DNA of 64,000 nucleotides from Traorella massiliensis (GTDB lineage: Bacteria; Bacillota_I; Bacilli_A; Erysipelotrichales; Erysipelotrichaceae), in the NCBI RefSeq assembly GCF_900104665.1, contig NZ_LT629969.1:901716-965715 (forward strand). Direction: 5' to 3'. The notes beneath the pieces were generated by a model that was not told the origin of the DNA, did no database searches, and was given only the letters and a program-made list of their open reading frames with translations. Positions 1 through 10,026 of this stretch are shown in pieces. Position 1 is the first letter of the stretch. Each line of letters begins with the position of its first letter. A program made the position numbers and the translations under genes.

Positions 1-3000
1 ACCAGGAAGCTTATGAAAATCAAAAATTATTATTTGAGTCTGATCCATTAGCTGATGGAGAACACGTTATAACGGTAAAAATGACACATACAAAAAATGA
101 AGCTTCAAATGCTTATGACGGACATTTTGATTTTGCAAAAGTATATGTTCAAGGTGAAACACCAAAAAATGTTACGATTGCAGAAGGAGATACATCTATA
201 GAAATAGAGGATCAAATACAATTAACATTAAAAGTCGATCCTGAAGATGCAATCGTTAATTCAGATATTTTATGGAGTTCAAGTAATCCTAAAATTGCAA
301 GTGTTGATCAGAATGGCACTGTTACGGCTCACAAAGTTGGAAAAACCAGAATAACTGTAACTCTCGATAATTATCAACTAACTTCAGAAATAATTTTAGA
401 AGTTTTACCAAAACATAATGCAGCATATTCTAAAATTTTAGATGATATGGATGAAAAATTTCAATATGTAGGAAGTTGGGGTGTTGATGAAAACTTTGAT
501 TTATTCTATAGTGGTACAAATCACTGGACAACGACACCCAATGACTATGCAATATTGAATTTTGAAGGAACGGGTGTTGAATTATATGGAAGAGTTCAGC
601 CAGGATTAGGAATATTTGATATTTATATAGATGATGTTTTTATTACTAGCATCGATGGTTATTCTCCAGATATGATTTATCACTATAAATTTTTTGAAAA
701 ATATGATCTTGAAGATGGAAAGCATTTACTAAAGATTATCAACACAGAAAATAAAAATCCAAGTTCTGGAGGAACTCAATGTTCAATTGATTTTGCAAAG
801 ATATATCACAATACGATAACCCCGGCTGCGGATTTTGAAATAGGTTTTGATACAATGCAATTACAATTAGGAGATCGATTGATTATTGATCCTATACTAG
901 AGCCTGTTGACTCTAATGAAGAAGTTATTTGGAAGAGCACATCCCCAGAAATTGTATCTATTGATGCATATGGTGAAGTTACTGCAAATTCTTTGGGTAC
1001 TGCGACTATTATTGGAACAATCCAAAATGGGATTTCTCATGAAATAAATGTTACAGTTGTCGAAGAAAGCAATCTGTATGCAATGTTTGGTAATTCAAAT
1101 ATACATTATCTTCAAAAGGATTATGATGAAATAGTAAATAAATATAGAACCGAATTCAACTTGTATAATTCTGATTTTGGATGGAAAAATGATCAAATAA
1201 ATGCATTAATTGTTTTATTTACGAAACAATCAGAAATTAATCATGTTGAAGTTAAAGCTACAGACTTTAAGAATGAAAATGGATCGATTATCTCCAATGA
1301 ACAGATTCAATTAAATTTTTTAAGGGAAAATTCGGTTGCAATAGGACAAGCAAGTCCGTTTAATATTCATTATGATATTCCAGATATTTTATCAGATGAT
1401 ACAAGCATCAATTTAGAAAAAGAAAGAGTTCGATCTGTCTGGATGAAAGTTATGATTCCAGAAAATGCAGACCCTGGATATTATACAGGAAATATTCAGA
1501 TAACTTCTGATGATGCCTCTGTTTTATTACCTTATTCATTTGAGGTGATAAATTTGACACAACCATCCGTAGATGATTATCAAGGAAATTTAGAATTGTG
1601 GCAGTATCCAAATTCTGTAGCAAAATATTACAATATCGATGATTCAGAATTATATGGAGAGAAACATTTAGAATTATTATCTCAAAATATAAAAGAATAC
1701 CGTTCAGCTGGAGGAAACACAATTACAGCTTCTATTACGGAGTATCCATGGGGTAAGGGACCACGCCCATATCTGTATCCATCAGAAGTAAAATGGATAC
1801 AAAATGAAGATGGAACATTTAGTTTTGATTTTACTCACTTTGATAAGTGGGTTGAATTAAATATTTCATTGGGAGTAGATCAGCGAATTAAATGTTTCAG
1901 TATGTCTCCATATCATGAAATGGTTTACAGAGATGCTCTGACGGGTGAAGAAATATATGAAAGTTTGGAAGTTGGTTCAGAACGATGGAAAGAAGTTTGG
2001 GGCCAGTTTTTAGAAGTGTTTATCCCTCATCTTGATGAAAAAGGATGGTTTGATATGACCTATACGGCCACAGATGAAGTCGGTGAAAGTCATATTAACG
2101 CAATTTATGAATTGATTCAGAATTATCCAAATAAAGATGGAAAAACTTTGAAATTAGCTGCTGCTGTTAATTATGGAAATTTATCACAGACTACGTTGGA
2201 CCGTATTGATGATATCTCAATATCATTAAATCATGTAGATTTAAGTGGGGATACAACTCGGCAAATTACTGAGGATAGACGTTCTAAAGGGTTAACGACC
2301 TCATTCTATACTTGTACCGGTATATATCCTAATAGTTTTGGATACAGCAATCCAGGAGAAAGTGCATGGACAATGTGGTTTAATGCTTCTCAAAAAATGG
2401 ATGGTTTCTTAAGATGGGCTTATGATTGCTGGTTACAGAATCCTTATGAAAGCTTGGATTTTGAGGCATTTGAATCAGGCGATACCATGATTATTTATCC
2501 AGATGAAGACCATAACGCCGAATTACCACAAATTCACTCTACGCCACGATGGGAAAAATTAAAAGAAGGAAAACGTGATATTGAGAAAATTTATTATTTA
2601 GAAGAAAATTATCCAGAATTAGTAGATGAAATTGAACAAATGCTTCATTCACTAAAAGGTAGTTATACAGAAAATGATTCATCAAAAGAATTGATTAATC
2701 AGGAAGTAATGCGTATGAGGTATGAATTAAGAAGAATTTCTAAATTAGTAGAAACAGATAAGGGTGATTTAAAAGAAGTCATTGAGCTAGCTAATTCACT
2801 AAAAAAAGAACTTTATACCGATACCTCTTACGAAACTGTTCAGGATGAATTGAAATTAGCATTAGAAGTATACAATGATGAATTTGCTGATCAAGATACA
2901 ATCAACGATCAAACACTTCGTTTGCAAAATGCTATCAATGCACTTGAATACAAGGATGCAGATTATACAACATTAAATGCAGCGATTTTAAAAGCAAGCA

Positions 3001-3560
3001 ATTTAGATAAAACGTTATATAAAGACTTCTCAGAAGTGGAAAAAGCATTAGAAGCAGTAGTTCCCGATCTGGACATCACTCATCAGGAAGAAGTCGATTC
3101 GATGGCAAAAGCTATCGAAGATGCACTCAGTGCTCTTGAGTATAAAGATGCTGATTACAGTGCGGTAGAGAAGGCAAAGGAAAAAGTACCGGCTGATCTA
3201 AGCATCTATACAGAAGAATCTGTAAAAGCATTGAATGATGCACTAGCAGGTGTTGCAGAAGGCAAGGACATTACCGAACAGGAAGAAGTGGATGCCATGG
3301 CTAAAGCAATTGAGAATGCAATCAATGGACTTGTGAAGAAGGATACAGGAAAACCTGAGGATCCATCTGAACCAACAGATCCAGCAATTCCGGTTGAACC
3401 AGAGAATCCAACAACACCAAGTGAACCAGAAACACCAACAGATCCAGAAGGACCAAATACAAGTGACAATTATCAAGTTGCAGTATTTGCAGGATTGATG
3501 ATTCTAAGCGCAGGAGTACTTGCTTTAATGTTTATCAGAAGAAAAAGAAATGTTAATTAA
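1..3560 (+). CDS. Cell-wall anchored GH123/DUF4091-like glycoside hydrolase (5' end outside window)
   Basis: The reading frame is open from base 3 without a stop, so the first ATG at 81 is internal and the gene starts left of the window. Visible in order: the tail of a carbohydrate-binding-like domain, a bacterial Ig-like (BIG2) domain (about 170-410), a second copy of the binding-like domain (to about 820), a second BIG2 domain (to about 1070), a GH123/DUF4091-like catalytic region (about 1400-2550), FIVAR-type helical repeats (about 2760-3340), a Pro/Glu/Thr-rich linker, and an anchor made of PNTSD, a hydrophobic helix and RRKRN. The Asp-Glu pair at 2073-2078 fits the GH123 substrate-assisted catalytic pair. 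Known GH123 enzymes release beta-N-acetylgalactosamine, so host or microbial glycans are a likely substrate (inference). It was probably exported by Sec and linked by sortase. A terminator follows. Confidence 0.8.
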   Translation, partial: QEAYENQKLLFESDPLADGEHVITVKMTHTKNEASNAYDGHFDFAKVYVQGETPKNVTIAEGDTSIEIEDQIQLTLKVDPEDAIVNSDILWSSSNPKIASVDQNGTVTAHKVGKTRITVTLDNYQLTSEIILEVLPKHNAAYSKILDDMDEKFQYVGSWGVDENFDLFYSGTNHWTTTPNDYAILNFEGTGVELYGRVQPGLGIFDIYIDDVFITSIDGYSPDMIYHYKFFEKYDLEDGKHLLKIINTENKNPSSGGTQCSIDFAKIYHNTITPAADFEIGFDTMQLQLGDRLIIDPILEPVDSNEEVIWKSTSPEIVSIDAYGEVTANSLGTATIIGTIQNGISHEINVTVVEESNLYAMFGNSNIHYLQKDYDEIVNKYRTEFNLYNSDFGWKNDQINALIVLFTKQSEINHVEVKATDFKNENGSIISNEQIQLNFLRENSVAIGQASPFNIHYDIPDILSDDTSINLEKERVRSVWMKVMIPENADPGYYTGNIQITSDDASVLLPYSFEVINLTQPSVDDYQGNLELWQYPNSVAKYYNIDDSELYGEKHLELLSQNIKEYRSAGGNTITASITEYPWGKGPRPYLYPSEVKWIQNEDGTFSFDFTHFDKWVELNISLGVDQRIKCFSMSPYHEMVYRDALTGEEIYESLEVGSERWKEVWGQFLEVFIPHLDEKGWFDMTYTATDEVGESHINAIYELIQNYPNKDGKTLKLAAAVNYGNLSQTTLDRIDDISISLNHVDLSGDTTRQITEDRRSKGLTTSFYTCTGIYPNSFGYSNPGESAWTMWFNASQKMDGFLRWAYDCWLQNPYESLDFEAFESGDTMIIYPDEDHNAELPQIHSTPRWEKLKEGKRDIEKIYYLEENYPELVDEIEQMLHSLKGSYTENDSSKELINQEVMRMRYELRRISKLVETDKGDLKEVIELANSLKKELYTDTSYETVQDELKLALEVYNDEFADQDTINDQTLRLQNAINALEYKDADYTTLNAAILKASNLDKTLYKDFSEVEKALEAVVPDLDITHQEEVDSMAKAIEDALSALEYKDADYSAVEKAKEKVPADLSIYTEESVKALNDALAGVAEGKDITEQEEVDAMAKAIENAINGLVKKDTGKPEDPSEPTDPAIPVEPENPTTPSEPETPTDPEGPNTSDNYQVAVFAGLMILSAGVLALMFIRRKRNVN

Positions 3561-3594
3561 AGACTTGTAGTCTGTTGAACATTTTTTAATAAGA

Positions 3595-3628
3595 AGAGGT
3601 GGCCAATTTAATTTGTCATCTCTTTTTT
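3595..3628 (+). terminator. Rho-independent terminator after the surface glycosidase
   Basis: A 9-bp stem with two G-U pairs (3595-3603 with 3615-3623) is followed by a run of T. It separates the glycosidase from the GH13 gene. Confidence 0.7.
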
Positions 3629-3690
3629 AAGTTATGAATGATTTTAAGATGTTCGTGAAAAACTATATATGAATCATTTTAAAAATAAGC

Positions 3691-3696
3691 TATAAT
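3691..3696 (+). promoter_or_regulatory. Perfect -10 box 6 bases upstream of the GH13 start codon
   Basis: TATAAT ends six bases before ATG 3703, so transcription would begin at or next to the start codon. No Shine-Dalgarno site is visible. No good -35 box is seen at 17 bp. This predicts a leaderless or nearly leaderless mRNA. Confidence 0.5.
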
Positions 3697-3702
3697 ACAA
3701 TT

Positions 3703-5523
3703 ATGAAAAAACTAACATTAGAAAGCAAGATCAAAGACTTATATCAAAATCCAGTAGGGCATGATGCTTTATATAAAGTATTGATGCAATTAGGATTGAG
3801 TGAAAAACTTATTACAAATGCATTTGTGTCTAACTTAAAGCTAAAAACAGTCGCTAAAGTAACTCGTAAGCAATTAGGTGATTCCTTTTTTGATGCGTTG
3901 CTGCATTTGGTGAATATGGAAAAGGATATTCCATTTGTATCAAAGGGTGAAATTAAAAAAAAATGGTGGAAAGAAGCAGTTTTCTATCAAATTTACCCAA
4001 GAAGTTTTTATGATAGTAATAACGATGGTATTGGTGATTTAAGGGGCATTATCGAAAAACTGGATTATTTAGCGGATCTTGGAGTAGATGCGATATGGTT
4101 ATCTCCGATCTATGATTCTCCAAATGATGATAATGGTTATGATATTCGAGATTATCATAAAATCATGAAAGAATTTGGAACGATGGAAGACTTTGATGAA
4201 TTGCTTAATAAGGTTCATCAAAAAGGAATGAAACTAATCATGGATCTTGTAGTAAATCATACTTCAGATGAACATGAATGGTTTCAAAAAGCTTTACATG
4301 ATCCTCAAAGCAAGTATCGTGATTATTATTTCCTTAGAGAGCAGGATACATTGCCAAATAATTGGACTTCTTTCTTTTCTGGATCTGCCTGGAATCATTA
4401 TGAGAAGGAAAACTTATGGGTCTTACACTTATTCTCAAAAAAACAGATGGATCTAAACTGGGACAATCCTCATGTTCGGGAAGATATCATTGCGATGATC
4501 AATTGGTGGTTAGATAAAGGTGTCGATGGATTCCGTATGGATGTCATTAACTATATATCCAAAGAAAATGGTCTGCCATCTGGAAATGAAACCATTGGAA
4601 AAATGATGGGCTATACAGGTATTGAACATTACTATTATGGGCCTCATCTACATGAATACTTACATGAGATCCATAAAAATGCTTTCGCAAAACATGATGC
4701 CTTTTCTGTAGGTGAGACACCGGGTTTAGGAATGAAGATGGCACAGTTAGTAACTGGCGAAGAAAGGGAAGAGTTAGATATGATCTTTTCCTTTGATCAT
4801 TTAGAAACACCAGGTCATATACGTTTTGAGGATTATGCTTATGACCTAAATTATTTTCGGGATTATATGATTGAATGGATCGAAAATTATGGCAATAACT
4901 GCTGGATGTCCATTTTCTACAATAATCATGATAATCCTCGAATGATCTCTAAGATTTCTAGTAAAAAAGAATATCATGAATCAATTGCTATTTTACTAGC
5001 CGTCATGCAAATGACTTTAAAAGGAACTCCTTTTATCTTCCAAGGAGATGAAATGGGTTTAGTTAATTATCCATTTTCATCTATGGCACAAATCAGTGAT
5101 GTCGAATCAAAAGGTTATTATGAAGAGCATATTCAAACACAGTCTCATGAAGAAGTCTTTAAAACAATTCTTGCAGGGACTCGTGAACATACACGTGTTT
5201 TGTTGCCATGGAATAAGAAATTTCCAGATCATCATCAAGGACTGAATCAGACAATGAATGAGAATGTATACAAGGCTTATAAAGAATTGATTTGTTTAAG
5301 AAAAAGTGATATACAATTAATATATGGTGATTTTAACGTATTAAATAAAAAGAAAAATCGTTTTACTTACCAAAGGAATGATTATCTTATCGATTGTAAC
5401 TTAGGTGAAAAACAACAAAAGGCTTATCCTGTAGATGAAAGCTATGAATGTATCTTTCCTAAAAAAGTTGTTTCAGATAAGTTACAGGCTTATGAAGCTA
5501 GAATTTTTAGAAAGAGGGGTTGA
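3703..5523 (+). CDS. GH13 alpha-glucosidase (oligo-1,6-glucosidase/trehalose hydrolase type)
   Basis: 606 residues. Residues 1-85 form a helical N-terminal extension; the (beta/alpha)8 GH13 domain begins at [15 protein letters not shown]. Catalytic residues are visible: nucleophile Asp280 in GVDGFRMD, acid/base Glu338 in SVGETPG, and Asp410 in [19 protein letters not shown] is typical of the oligo-1,6-glucosidase subfamily (GH13_31 type), which cleaves short alpha-glucosides in the cytoplasm; there is no signal peptide. The stop codon is next to the start of the flavin reductase gene, so the two are probably cotranscribed. The exact substrate cannot be told. The ATG at 3703 is kept because the N-terminal extension is well-formed protein, although it implies a leaderless message. 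Confidence 0.85.
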   Translation: MKKLTLESKIKDLYQNPVGHDALYKVLMQLGLSEKLITNAFVSNLKLKTVAKVTRKQLGDSFFDALLHLVNMEKDIPFVSKGEIKKKWWKEAVFYQIYPRSFYDSNNDGIGDLRGIIEKLDYLADLGVDAIWLSPIYDSPNDDNGYDIRDYHKIMKEFGTMEDFDELLNKVHQKGMKLIMDLVVNHTSDEHEWFQKALHDPQSKYRDYYFLREQDTLPNNWTSFFSGSAWNHYEKENLWVLHLFSKKQMDLNWDNPHVREDIIAMINWWLDKGVDGFRMDVINYISKENGLPSGNETIGKMMGYTGIEHYYYGPHLHEYLHEIHKNAFAKHDAFSVGETPGLGMKMAQLVTGEEREELDMIFSFDHLETPGHIRFEDYAYDLNYFRDYMIEWIENYGNNCWMSIFYNNHDNPRMISKISSKKEYHESIAILLAVMQMTLKGTPFIFQGDEMGLVNYPFSSMAQISDVESKGYYEEHIQTQSHEEVFKTILAGTREHTRVLLPWNKKFPDHHQGLNQTMNENVYKAYKELICLRKSDIQLIYGDFNVLNKKKNRFTYQRNDYLIDCNLGEKQQKAYPVDESYECIFPKKVVSDKLQAYEARIFRKRG

Positions 5524-5525
5524 AA

Positions 5526-6143
5526 ATGAAAGTATTATTGATCAATGGAAGTCCAAGAGTCAATGGTAATACGGCTATTGCTCTTAATGAAATGGTGAAG
5601 GTGTTTCAAGAAGAAGGAATTGAAAGCGAAGTTATACAGATCGGACAAAAGGATATCCGTGGATGTATTGCTTGTGGCAGCTGTTATAAGACTGGAAAGT
5701 GTGTTTTCAATGATATCGTAAATGAGTGTGCTGCGAAATTTGAAGAAAGTGATGGTTTGGTTATCGCAAGTCCTGTTTATTATGCCTCCGCAAATGGTAC
5801 TTTGATTTCATTTTTAGATCGTTTATTTTATAGCTCTCATTTTGACAAATGTATGAAAGTAGGTGCCAGTGTTACGATTGCCAGACGTGGTGGATGCTCA
5901 GCTACTTTTGATGAGTTGAATAAATATTTTACGATCAATAGTATGCCAGTTGCATCCAGTCAGTATTGGAATAGTGTTCACGGAGCTAAGACTGGTGAAG
6001 CGAATGAAGATTTAGAAGGTCTGCAAACAATGCGTACACTTGCAAGAAATGTGTCCTTTTTAATGAAGAGCATTGCTTTAGGTAAAGAAAAATATGGTTT
6101 GCCTGAAAAAGAAGCTCGTCAGTCAACAAATTTTATTCGCTAA
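5526..6143 (+). CDS. NADPH-dependent FMN reductase / flavodoxin-fold oxidoreductase
   Basis: 205 residues. It opens with MKVLLINGSPRVNGNT, the FMN phosphate-binding loop of the NADPH-dependent FMN reductase family, followed by GCIACGSCYKTGKC, a Cys cluster typical of the iron-sulfur-flavoprotein-like branch, and SPVYYASANGTLISFLDR around the flavin. ATG 5526 is chosen over the in-frame TTG at 5520 because AGAGGGG lies 7 bases ahead of it. It follows the GH13 stop by 2 bases. The physiological electron acceptor cannot be read from the sequence. Confidence 0.8.
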   Translation: MKVLLINGSPRVNGNTAIALNEMVKVFQEEGIESEVIQIGQKDIRGCIACGSCYKTGKCVFNDIVNECAAKFEESDGLVIASPVYYASANGTLISFLDRLFYSSHFDKCMKVGASVTIARRGGCSATFDELNKYFTINSMPVASSQYWNSVHGAKTGEANEDLEGLQTMRTLARNVSFLMKSIALGKEKYGLPEKEARQSTNFIR

Positions 6144-6189
6144 AAATACTACAATTATGTATAAGTAAAAAATAAAAATCAGTATGACT

Positions 6190-6232
6190 AAAAAGGTTTT
6201 TACATCATGTAGAAACCTTTTTATAATTTTTT
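6190..6232 (+). terminator. Rho-independent terminator
   Basis: AAAAAGGTTT pairs with AAACCTTTTT around a short loop at 6190-6222, followed by T-rich sequence. It closes the GH13-flavin reductase unit. Confidence 0.75.
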
Positions 6233-6378
6233 CTTCAAAATGTAGACATTTTGAGAAACTTTGAAAAGACTTTAAAAATCTCTAATAATCCACTTTATTG
6301 CTTCTTTTTCATTATAATACCTTTGAAAGAAATTGTCTGCTTTATCGTTCGCTATCTTTGAATGGAAAGGAGACAGAA

Positions 6379-8229
6379 ATGAAATTCAAGAAGTTATGCA
6401 GTTTAGTGCTTTCGGCATTTATGGCACTAACGCTAGGAAGCTATACACTCTCTGCTACTGAGACGAGTGATAGCGATGCCGACAAGTGGGACGTTTCTAA
6501 ATCAAAAAGTGCTGAAAGAATTGATGAAGACAAATGGGAAGTAACTTTATCATTACCTTCAAAAGAATATGTCCCTACGAGTGATGTTGTATTTGTTTTA
6601 GACAGATCAAGCAGCTCTGTGATGACAGATGTAAAAGCAAAGGCTAACGAATTACTTGCTCAGCTTGCTTCTAAAACAGGCGAAGGAAAAGGTACGATCA
6701 ATGTAGCTGTAGTAAATTTTGATTATGAAGCTCATGTTGACCTAGAATTAACTGAATTGACCGAAGATAGTCTTGAAACAATTCAAAATGCTATAAATTC
6801 TACAACAAAGAGCGGAACAAACCTTGAAGCAGGTATCTTAGCAGGTACTAAGATCTTAGATGAAGATACAGATGTTCCTGCAGAAAATAAATATCTTGTT
6901 TTAGTATCAGATGGTATCACGCATTCATGGAATGAAAACCACGTAGCTGGTGGTCAGACAATGACAACGTATTGGAAAACCAATAACGATGGTACGATCA
7001 ATTCCTATGATGGAACGACACCTTATTTATATTTCAGAGGTGAAAATAAGATTACTTCCTATGAAAGTCTAATTTCTACGATGCAGAATGATCCTTCGGT
7101 ATTTACTGACGAATATGATCGCCCATATGGATTAAAGCTTGATGATCTAGGTGAAGGTGACTGCATAGTATCAAATGGTTTAACTATACAAAATGCACCA
7201 TTCCCTAATGTTTATTCACAGGTTGAATTAGCTACATATTATGCAGCTTCGGCTTGGCAGAATTTAAATGATTCCTATCATACAGTTAGCCTATACTGGG
7301 AAGTGAATAATGAAGAATATCCTCTAAGTGTTGATTTGATGAAAAATGTGCTTGGAGCATCTTCAGTTGAAGAGAACATTGATCAGGTATTTACTGAATT
7401 ACAGAATGAAATCATTTACTTGCTTGATAGCGGTAGTGTCACAGATGTGATTGGTGAAGATTTTGTTTTAGATGAAAGTGTTCCTTTCAGTGTAACTGTA
7501 AATGGTGAAGAAGTTGATTTAAGTACAACAGAGGATTATGCTGTTTCTCATTCAAATGGAGTTATTACTTGGGATATCAATGTTCCAGTGAAAAAGGATG
7601 AGCCTGTTCAGTTAAAATATACAGTAAAATTAAAAGACAGTGCAAAGGCAGAAGCAGGTTCTTTTACTACGCCAACCAATGAGTCAGCTGTCTTAGATTA
7701 TAAAGATTCAAATGGAAATAGTGGTAATGAAGCATTTGAAAAACCACAGGCATCTTATGAAATTGGAATTCTAGAAGTAACACATCGCTATGATGAAAGT
7801 GTTGGAGAAAAGGATCAGACATTGTCACTTCCGGAAAAATTCACTTCTGAACCATTGATCGTTGATTGGACAGAAAAGCATTTTGCTAAGGAAGATGCTG
7901 CTAATACTGTCTCATACGATGGATTTGAAGTTGAAGTAAACGTAACATATCCAGATACAGAAACTGTCACAATGTCTATTGATGAGTTTAATCAATTAAA
8001 TGAAAATGGACTTTTAGCAAAAGCGGGTGTTACAAGCGTAGAATATGTTTATACAACTGTACAGAATCCGGTGATTGATGATAACACACCTGATGATACA
8101 GATGACACAGAAACAAACACTCCAAATACGGGTGATACACTTCATATGTATTTGATAGCTGCTGCATGCGCTATGTTAATTTTATGTGCAATTGCTTTTT
8201 TAGATTTTAAAAAGGAATTTACAAATTAA
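6379..8229 (+). CDS. Surface protein with von Willebrand factor A domain and LPxTG-like anchor
   Basis: 616 residues from ATG 6379, which has GGAAAGGAG upstream; the longer frame from 6298 would put residues before an obvious signal peptide (MKFKKLCSLVLSAFMALTLG, ending near SATE). A vWA domain starts near residue 68. The metal-binding MIDAS motif D75-R-S77-S-S79 is intact, and TKSGTNLEAGI supplies the conserved Thr. Further domains resemble Cna-B/isopeptide surface modules. The C-terminus is TPNTGD, a hydrophobic helix and FKKEF, a variant sortase signal. The likely role is an adhesin or pilus-type surface protein; the ligand is unknown. A small HTH gene follows after 5 bases. Confidence 0.8.
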   Translation: MKFKKLCSLVLSAFMALTLGSYTLSATETSDSDADKWDVSKSKSAERIDEDKWEVTLSLPSKEYVPTSDVVFVLDRSSSSVMTDVKAKANELLAQLASKTGEGKGTINVAVVNFDYEAHVDLELTELTEDSLETIQNAINSTTKSGTNLEAGILAGTKILDEDTDVPAENKYLVLVSDGITHSWNENHVAGGQTMTTYWKTNNDGTINSYDGTTPYLYFRGENKITSYESLISTMQNDPSVFTDEYDRPYGLKLDDLGEGDCIVSNGLTIQNAPFPNVYSQVELATYYAASAWQNLNDSYHTVSLYWEVNNEEYPLSVDLMKNVLGASSVEENIDQVFTELQNEIIYLLDSGSVTDVIGEDFVLDESVPFSVTVNGEEVDLSTTEDYAVSHSNGVITWDINVPVKKDEPVQLKYTVKLKDSAKAEAGSFTTPTNESAVLDYKDSNGNSGNEAFEKPQASYEIGILEVTHRYDESVGEKDQTLSLPEKFTSEPLIVDWTEKHFAKEDAANTVSYDGFEVEVNVTYPDTETVTMSIDEFNQLNENGLLAKAGVTSVEYVYTTVQNPVIDDNTPDDTDDTETNTPNTGDTLHMYLIAAACAMLILCAIAFLDFKKEFTN

Positions 8230-8234
8230 ATAGC

Positions 8235-8549
8235 ATGAACATTGTAAAACTGCGGCAGGAGATATCTCAAATCATACAGGATGAAGTGAAAACAGAAAAT
8301 GTCATGGAAGCTGTATTGAAATATAAAAAAGAAGAGGAAGAAGAACGTAAAGAAAAGATCGTGAATGGTATAAGGGCTGCTCAGGATAAGGGAATCGTTT
8401 TTGGCAGACCAAGAAAAAAGATTCCTGCTCAGTTTGAAGTCGTATATGAAATGTATGTCAGTCATCGTCTTTCAAGTCGTTCTGCAGCAAAAATGTTGAA
8501 TGTTGCGCAAAGTACTTTTCTAAAATGGTGCAGCGAACATGTAAATTAA
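8235..8549 (+). CDS. Small helix-turn-helix protein resembling the C-terminal domain of serine resolvases
   Basis: 104 residues. The first half is charged coiled-coil-like sequence rich in Glu and Lys. The second half (GIVFGRPRKKIPAQFEVVYEMY...SSRSAAKMLNVAQSTFLKW) looks like the GRP-linker plus HTH of Hin/resolvase-type serine recombinases. The catalytic N-terminal domain with its Ser is absent, so it should bind DNA but not recombine it. It lies 5 bases after the vWA gene and is probably cotranscribed with it. It may regulate the surface protein or be a relic; the sequence does not decide. Confidence 0.6.
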   Translation: MNIVKLRQEISQIIQDEVKTENVMEAVLKYKKEEEEERKEKIVNGIRAAQDKGIVFGRPRKKIPAQFEVVYEMYVSHRLSSRSAAKMLNVAQSTFLKWCSEHVN

Positions 8550-8574
8550 GAAACAGCTAAATGCTGTTTCTTTT
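8549..8574 (+). terminator. Rho-independent terminator
   Basis: AGAAACAGC pairs with GCTGTTTCT around a 5-base loop and is followed by TTT. The left arm begins in the stop codon of the HTH gene. Confidence 0.8.
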
Positions 8575-8584
8575 ATGTAAAATA

Positions 8585-8611
8585 TTGAAAAAAAATTAAA
8601 TCTGTGATAAT
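8585..8611 (+). promoter_or_regulatory. Candidate promoter of the purine permease
   Basis: TTGAAA at 8585-8590 and an extended -10 (TGTGATAAT, hexamer 8606-8611) are separated by 15 bp. No purine riboswitch fold was recognised in the short leader. Confidence 0.4.
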
Positions 8612-8651
8612 GTCTTTATATTCTTGATTTATTTCAAGAGGGAGGTAAAAT

Positions 8652-10007
8652 ATGGAGAAGTTTTTTAAACTGAAGGAAAACGGAACCAACGTATCTACTG
8701 AAGTCGTAGCCGGTATTACAACGTTTTTTGCGATGGCCTATATTATTGCTGTCAATCCGAATACGTTAAGTCAGGCAGGTATGGAATGGGGCGCTGTTTT
8801 CTTAGCAACGATTATTTCTGCTGTAGTGGGTACGCTGATCATGGGATTAGTGGCCAATGTTCCTTATGCGCAAGCACCTGGAATGGGGTTAAACGCTTTT
8901 TTTGTTTATACGGTTTGCTTTCAATTAGGGTTTAGCTGGCAGCAGGCATTATCGATGGTGTTTATTTGTGGATTGATCAATATCTTTATTACAGTTACTA
9001 AAGTAAGAAAAGTAATTATCAAAGCAATTCCAAAATCTCTTCAGAATGCCATTGGTGGTGGAATCGGTGTTTTTATTGCTTATTTAGGTTTCTTAAATGT
9101 TGGCTTTATTAATTTTGATAGTGGAGTTCCTGCTATTTCGACATTAAATCAGCCAGTATTATGGGTTTTCTTGATTGGGCTTTTATTAGCAGTCGTATTG
9201 ACTTTAAAAAATGTTAAGGGTGGCATTTTGATTGCAATCGTGGTTACAACTCTTTTGGGAATTCCATTTGGGGTTACGACAACTGCAAATACGGTAAGTT
9301 TTATGGATGCTGTAAATGCATTGCCATCTACATTTGGTGTCATCTTCACTTCTGCTGGTCTGCCTTCATTGTTTACTGATCCAGCGAAAATTCCATTGGT
9401 GATCATCACTATTTTCGCATTCAGTATGTCAGATACGTTTGATACGATCGGTACATTTATTGGAACCGGAAAAAGAAGTGGAATTTTCTCTGATGAAGAT
9501 GAAAAGGCACTTGAGAGTGGTAGCGGATTTAGTTCTAAGATGGATAAAGCATTGTTTGCCGATGCAACAGCAACTTCTATCGGAGCTATTTTTGGTACTT
9601 CTAATACAACAACTTATGTAGAAAGTGCAGCTGGTATTGGTGCTGGAGGAAGAACGGGATTAACTTCTGTAGTAACAGCTATTTGCTTTGCATTAAGTGC
9701 TTTTTTAGCTACTTTTGTAAGTGCAATTCCTTCTGCAGCAACAGCACCTGCTTTGATCATTGTTGGATGTATGATGGTTTCTTCATTTGCTCAGATCAAC
9801 TGGGCTGACTTAGAAGAAGCAGTTCCTGCATTCTTTGCTGGATTATTCATGGCTCTGTGCTACAGTATTTCATATGGTATTGCCAGTGGCTTTATCTTTT
9901 ACTGCATCGTTAAGATCGTTAAAAAGCAGGCAAAAGAAATTCATCCAATTATTGCGGTAGTTGCTCTTTTATTCATTTTAAACTTTGTCTTGCTTGCTAT
10001 TATATAA
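8652..10007 (+). CDS. NCS2-family purine permease (AzgA/PbuG-like)
   Basis: 451 residues, with 12 or more hydrophobic segments. It opens with FFKLKENGTNVSTEVVAGITTFFAMAYIIAVNP, the hallmark of the guanine/hypoxanthine (AzgA/PbuG) branch, and has PGMGLNAFF, SMSDTFDTIGTFIG and TTTYVESAAGI, conserved transport motifs. It should import hypoxanthine, guanine or adenine across the cytoplasmic membrane by proton symport. GAGGGAGG lies 7 bases ahead of the ATG. The gene stands alone between two terminators. Confidence 0.88.
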   Translation: MEKFFKLKENGTNVSTEVVAGITTFFAMAYIIAVNPNTLSQAGMEWGAVFLATIISAVVGTLIMGLVANVPYAQAPGMGLNAFFVYTVCFQLGFSWQQALSMVFICGLINIFITVTKVRKVIIKAIPKSLQNAIGGGIGVFIAYLGFLNVGFINFDSGVPAISTLNQPVLWVFLIGLLLAVVLTLKNVKGGILIAIVVTTLLGIPFGVTTTANTVSFMDAVNALPSTFGVIFTSAGLPSLFTDPAKIPLVIITIFAFSMSDTFDTIGTFIGTGKRSGIFSDEDEKALESGSGFSSKMDKALFADATATSIGAIFGTSNTTTYVESAAGIGAGGRTGLTSVVTAICFALSAFLATFVSAIPSAATAPALIIVGCMMVSSFAQINWADLEEAVPAFFAGLFMALCYSISYGIASGFIFYCIVKIVKKQAKEIHPIIAVVALLFILNFVLLAII

Positions 10008-10026
10008 ATTTATATATAAATGAAAT

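Noticed and set aside
8575-8651. Purine riboswitch expected before the NCS2 permease
   Set aside because: The leader between promoter and start is only about 40 bases and lacks the conserved three-way junction pattern.
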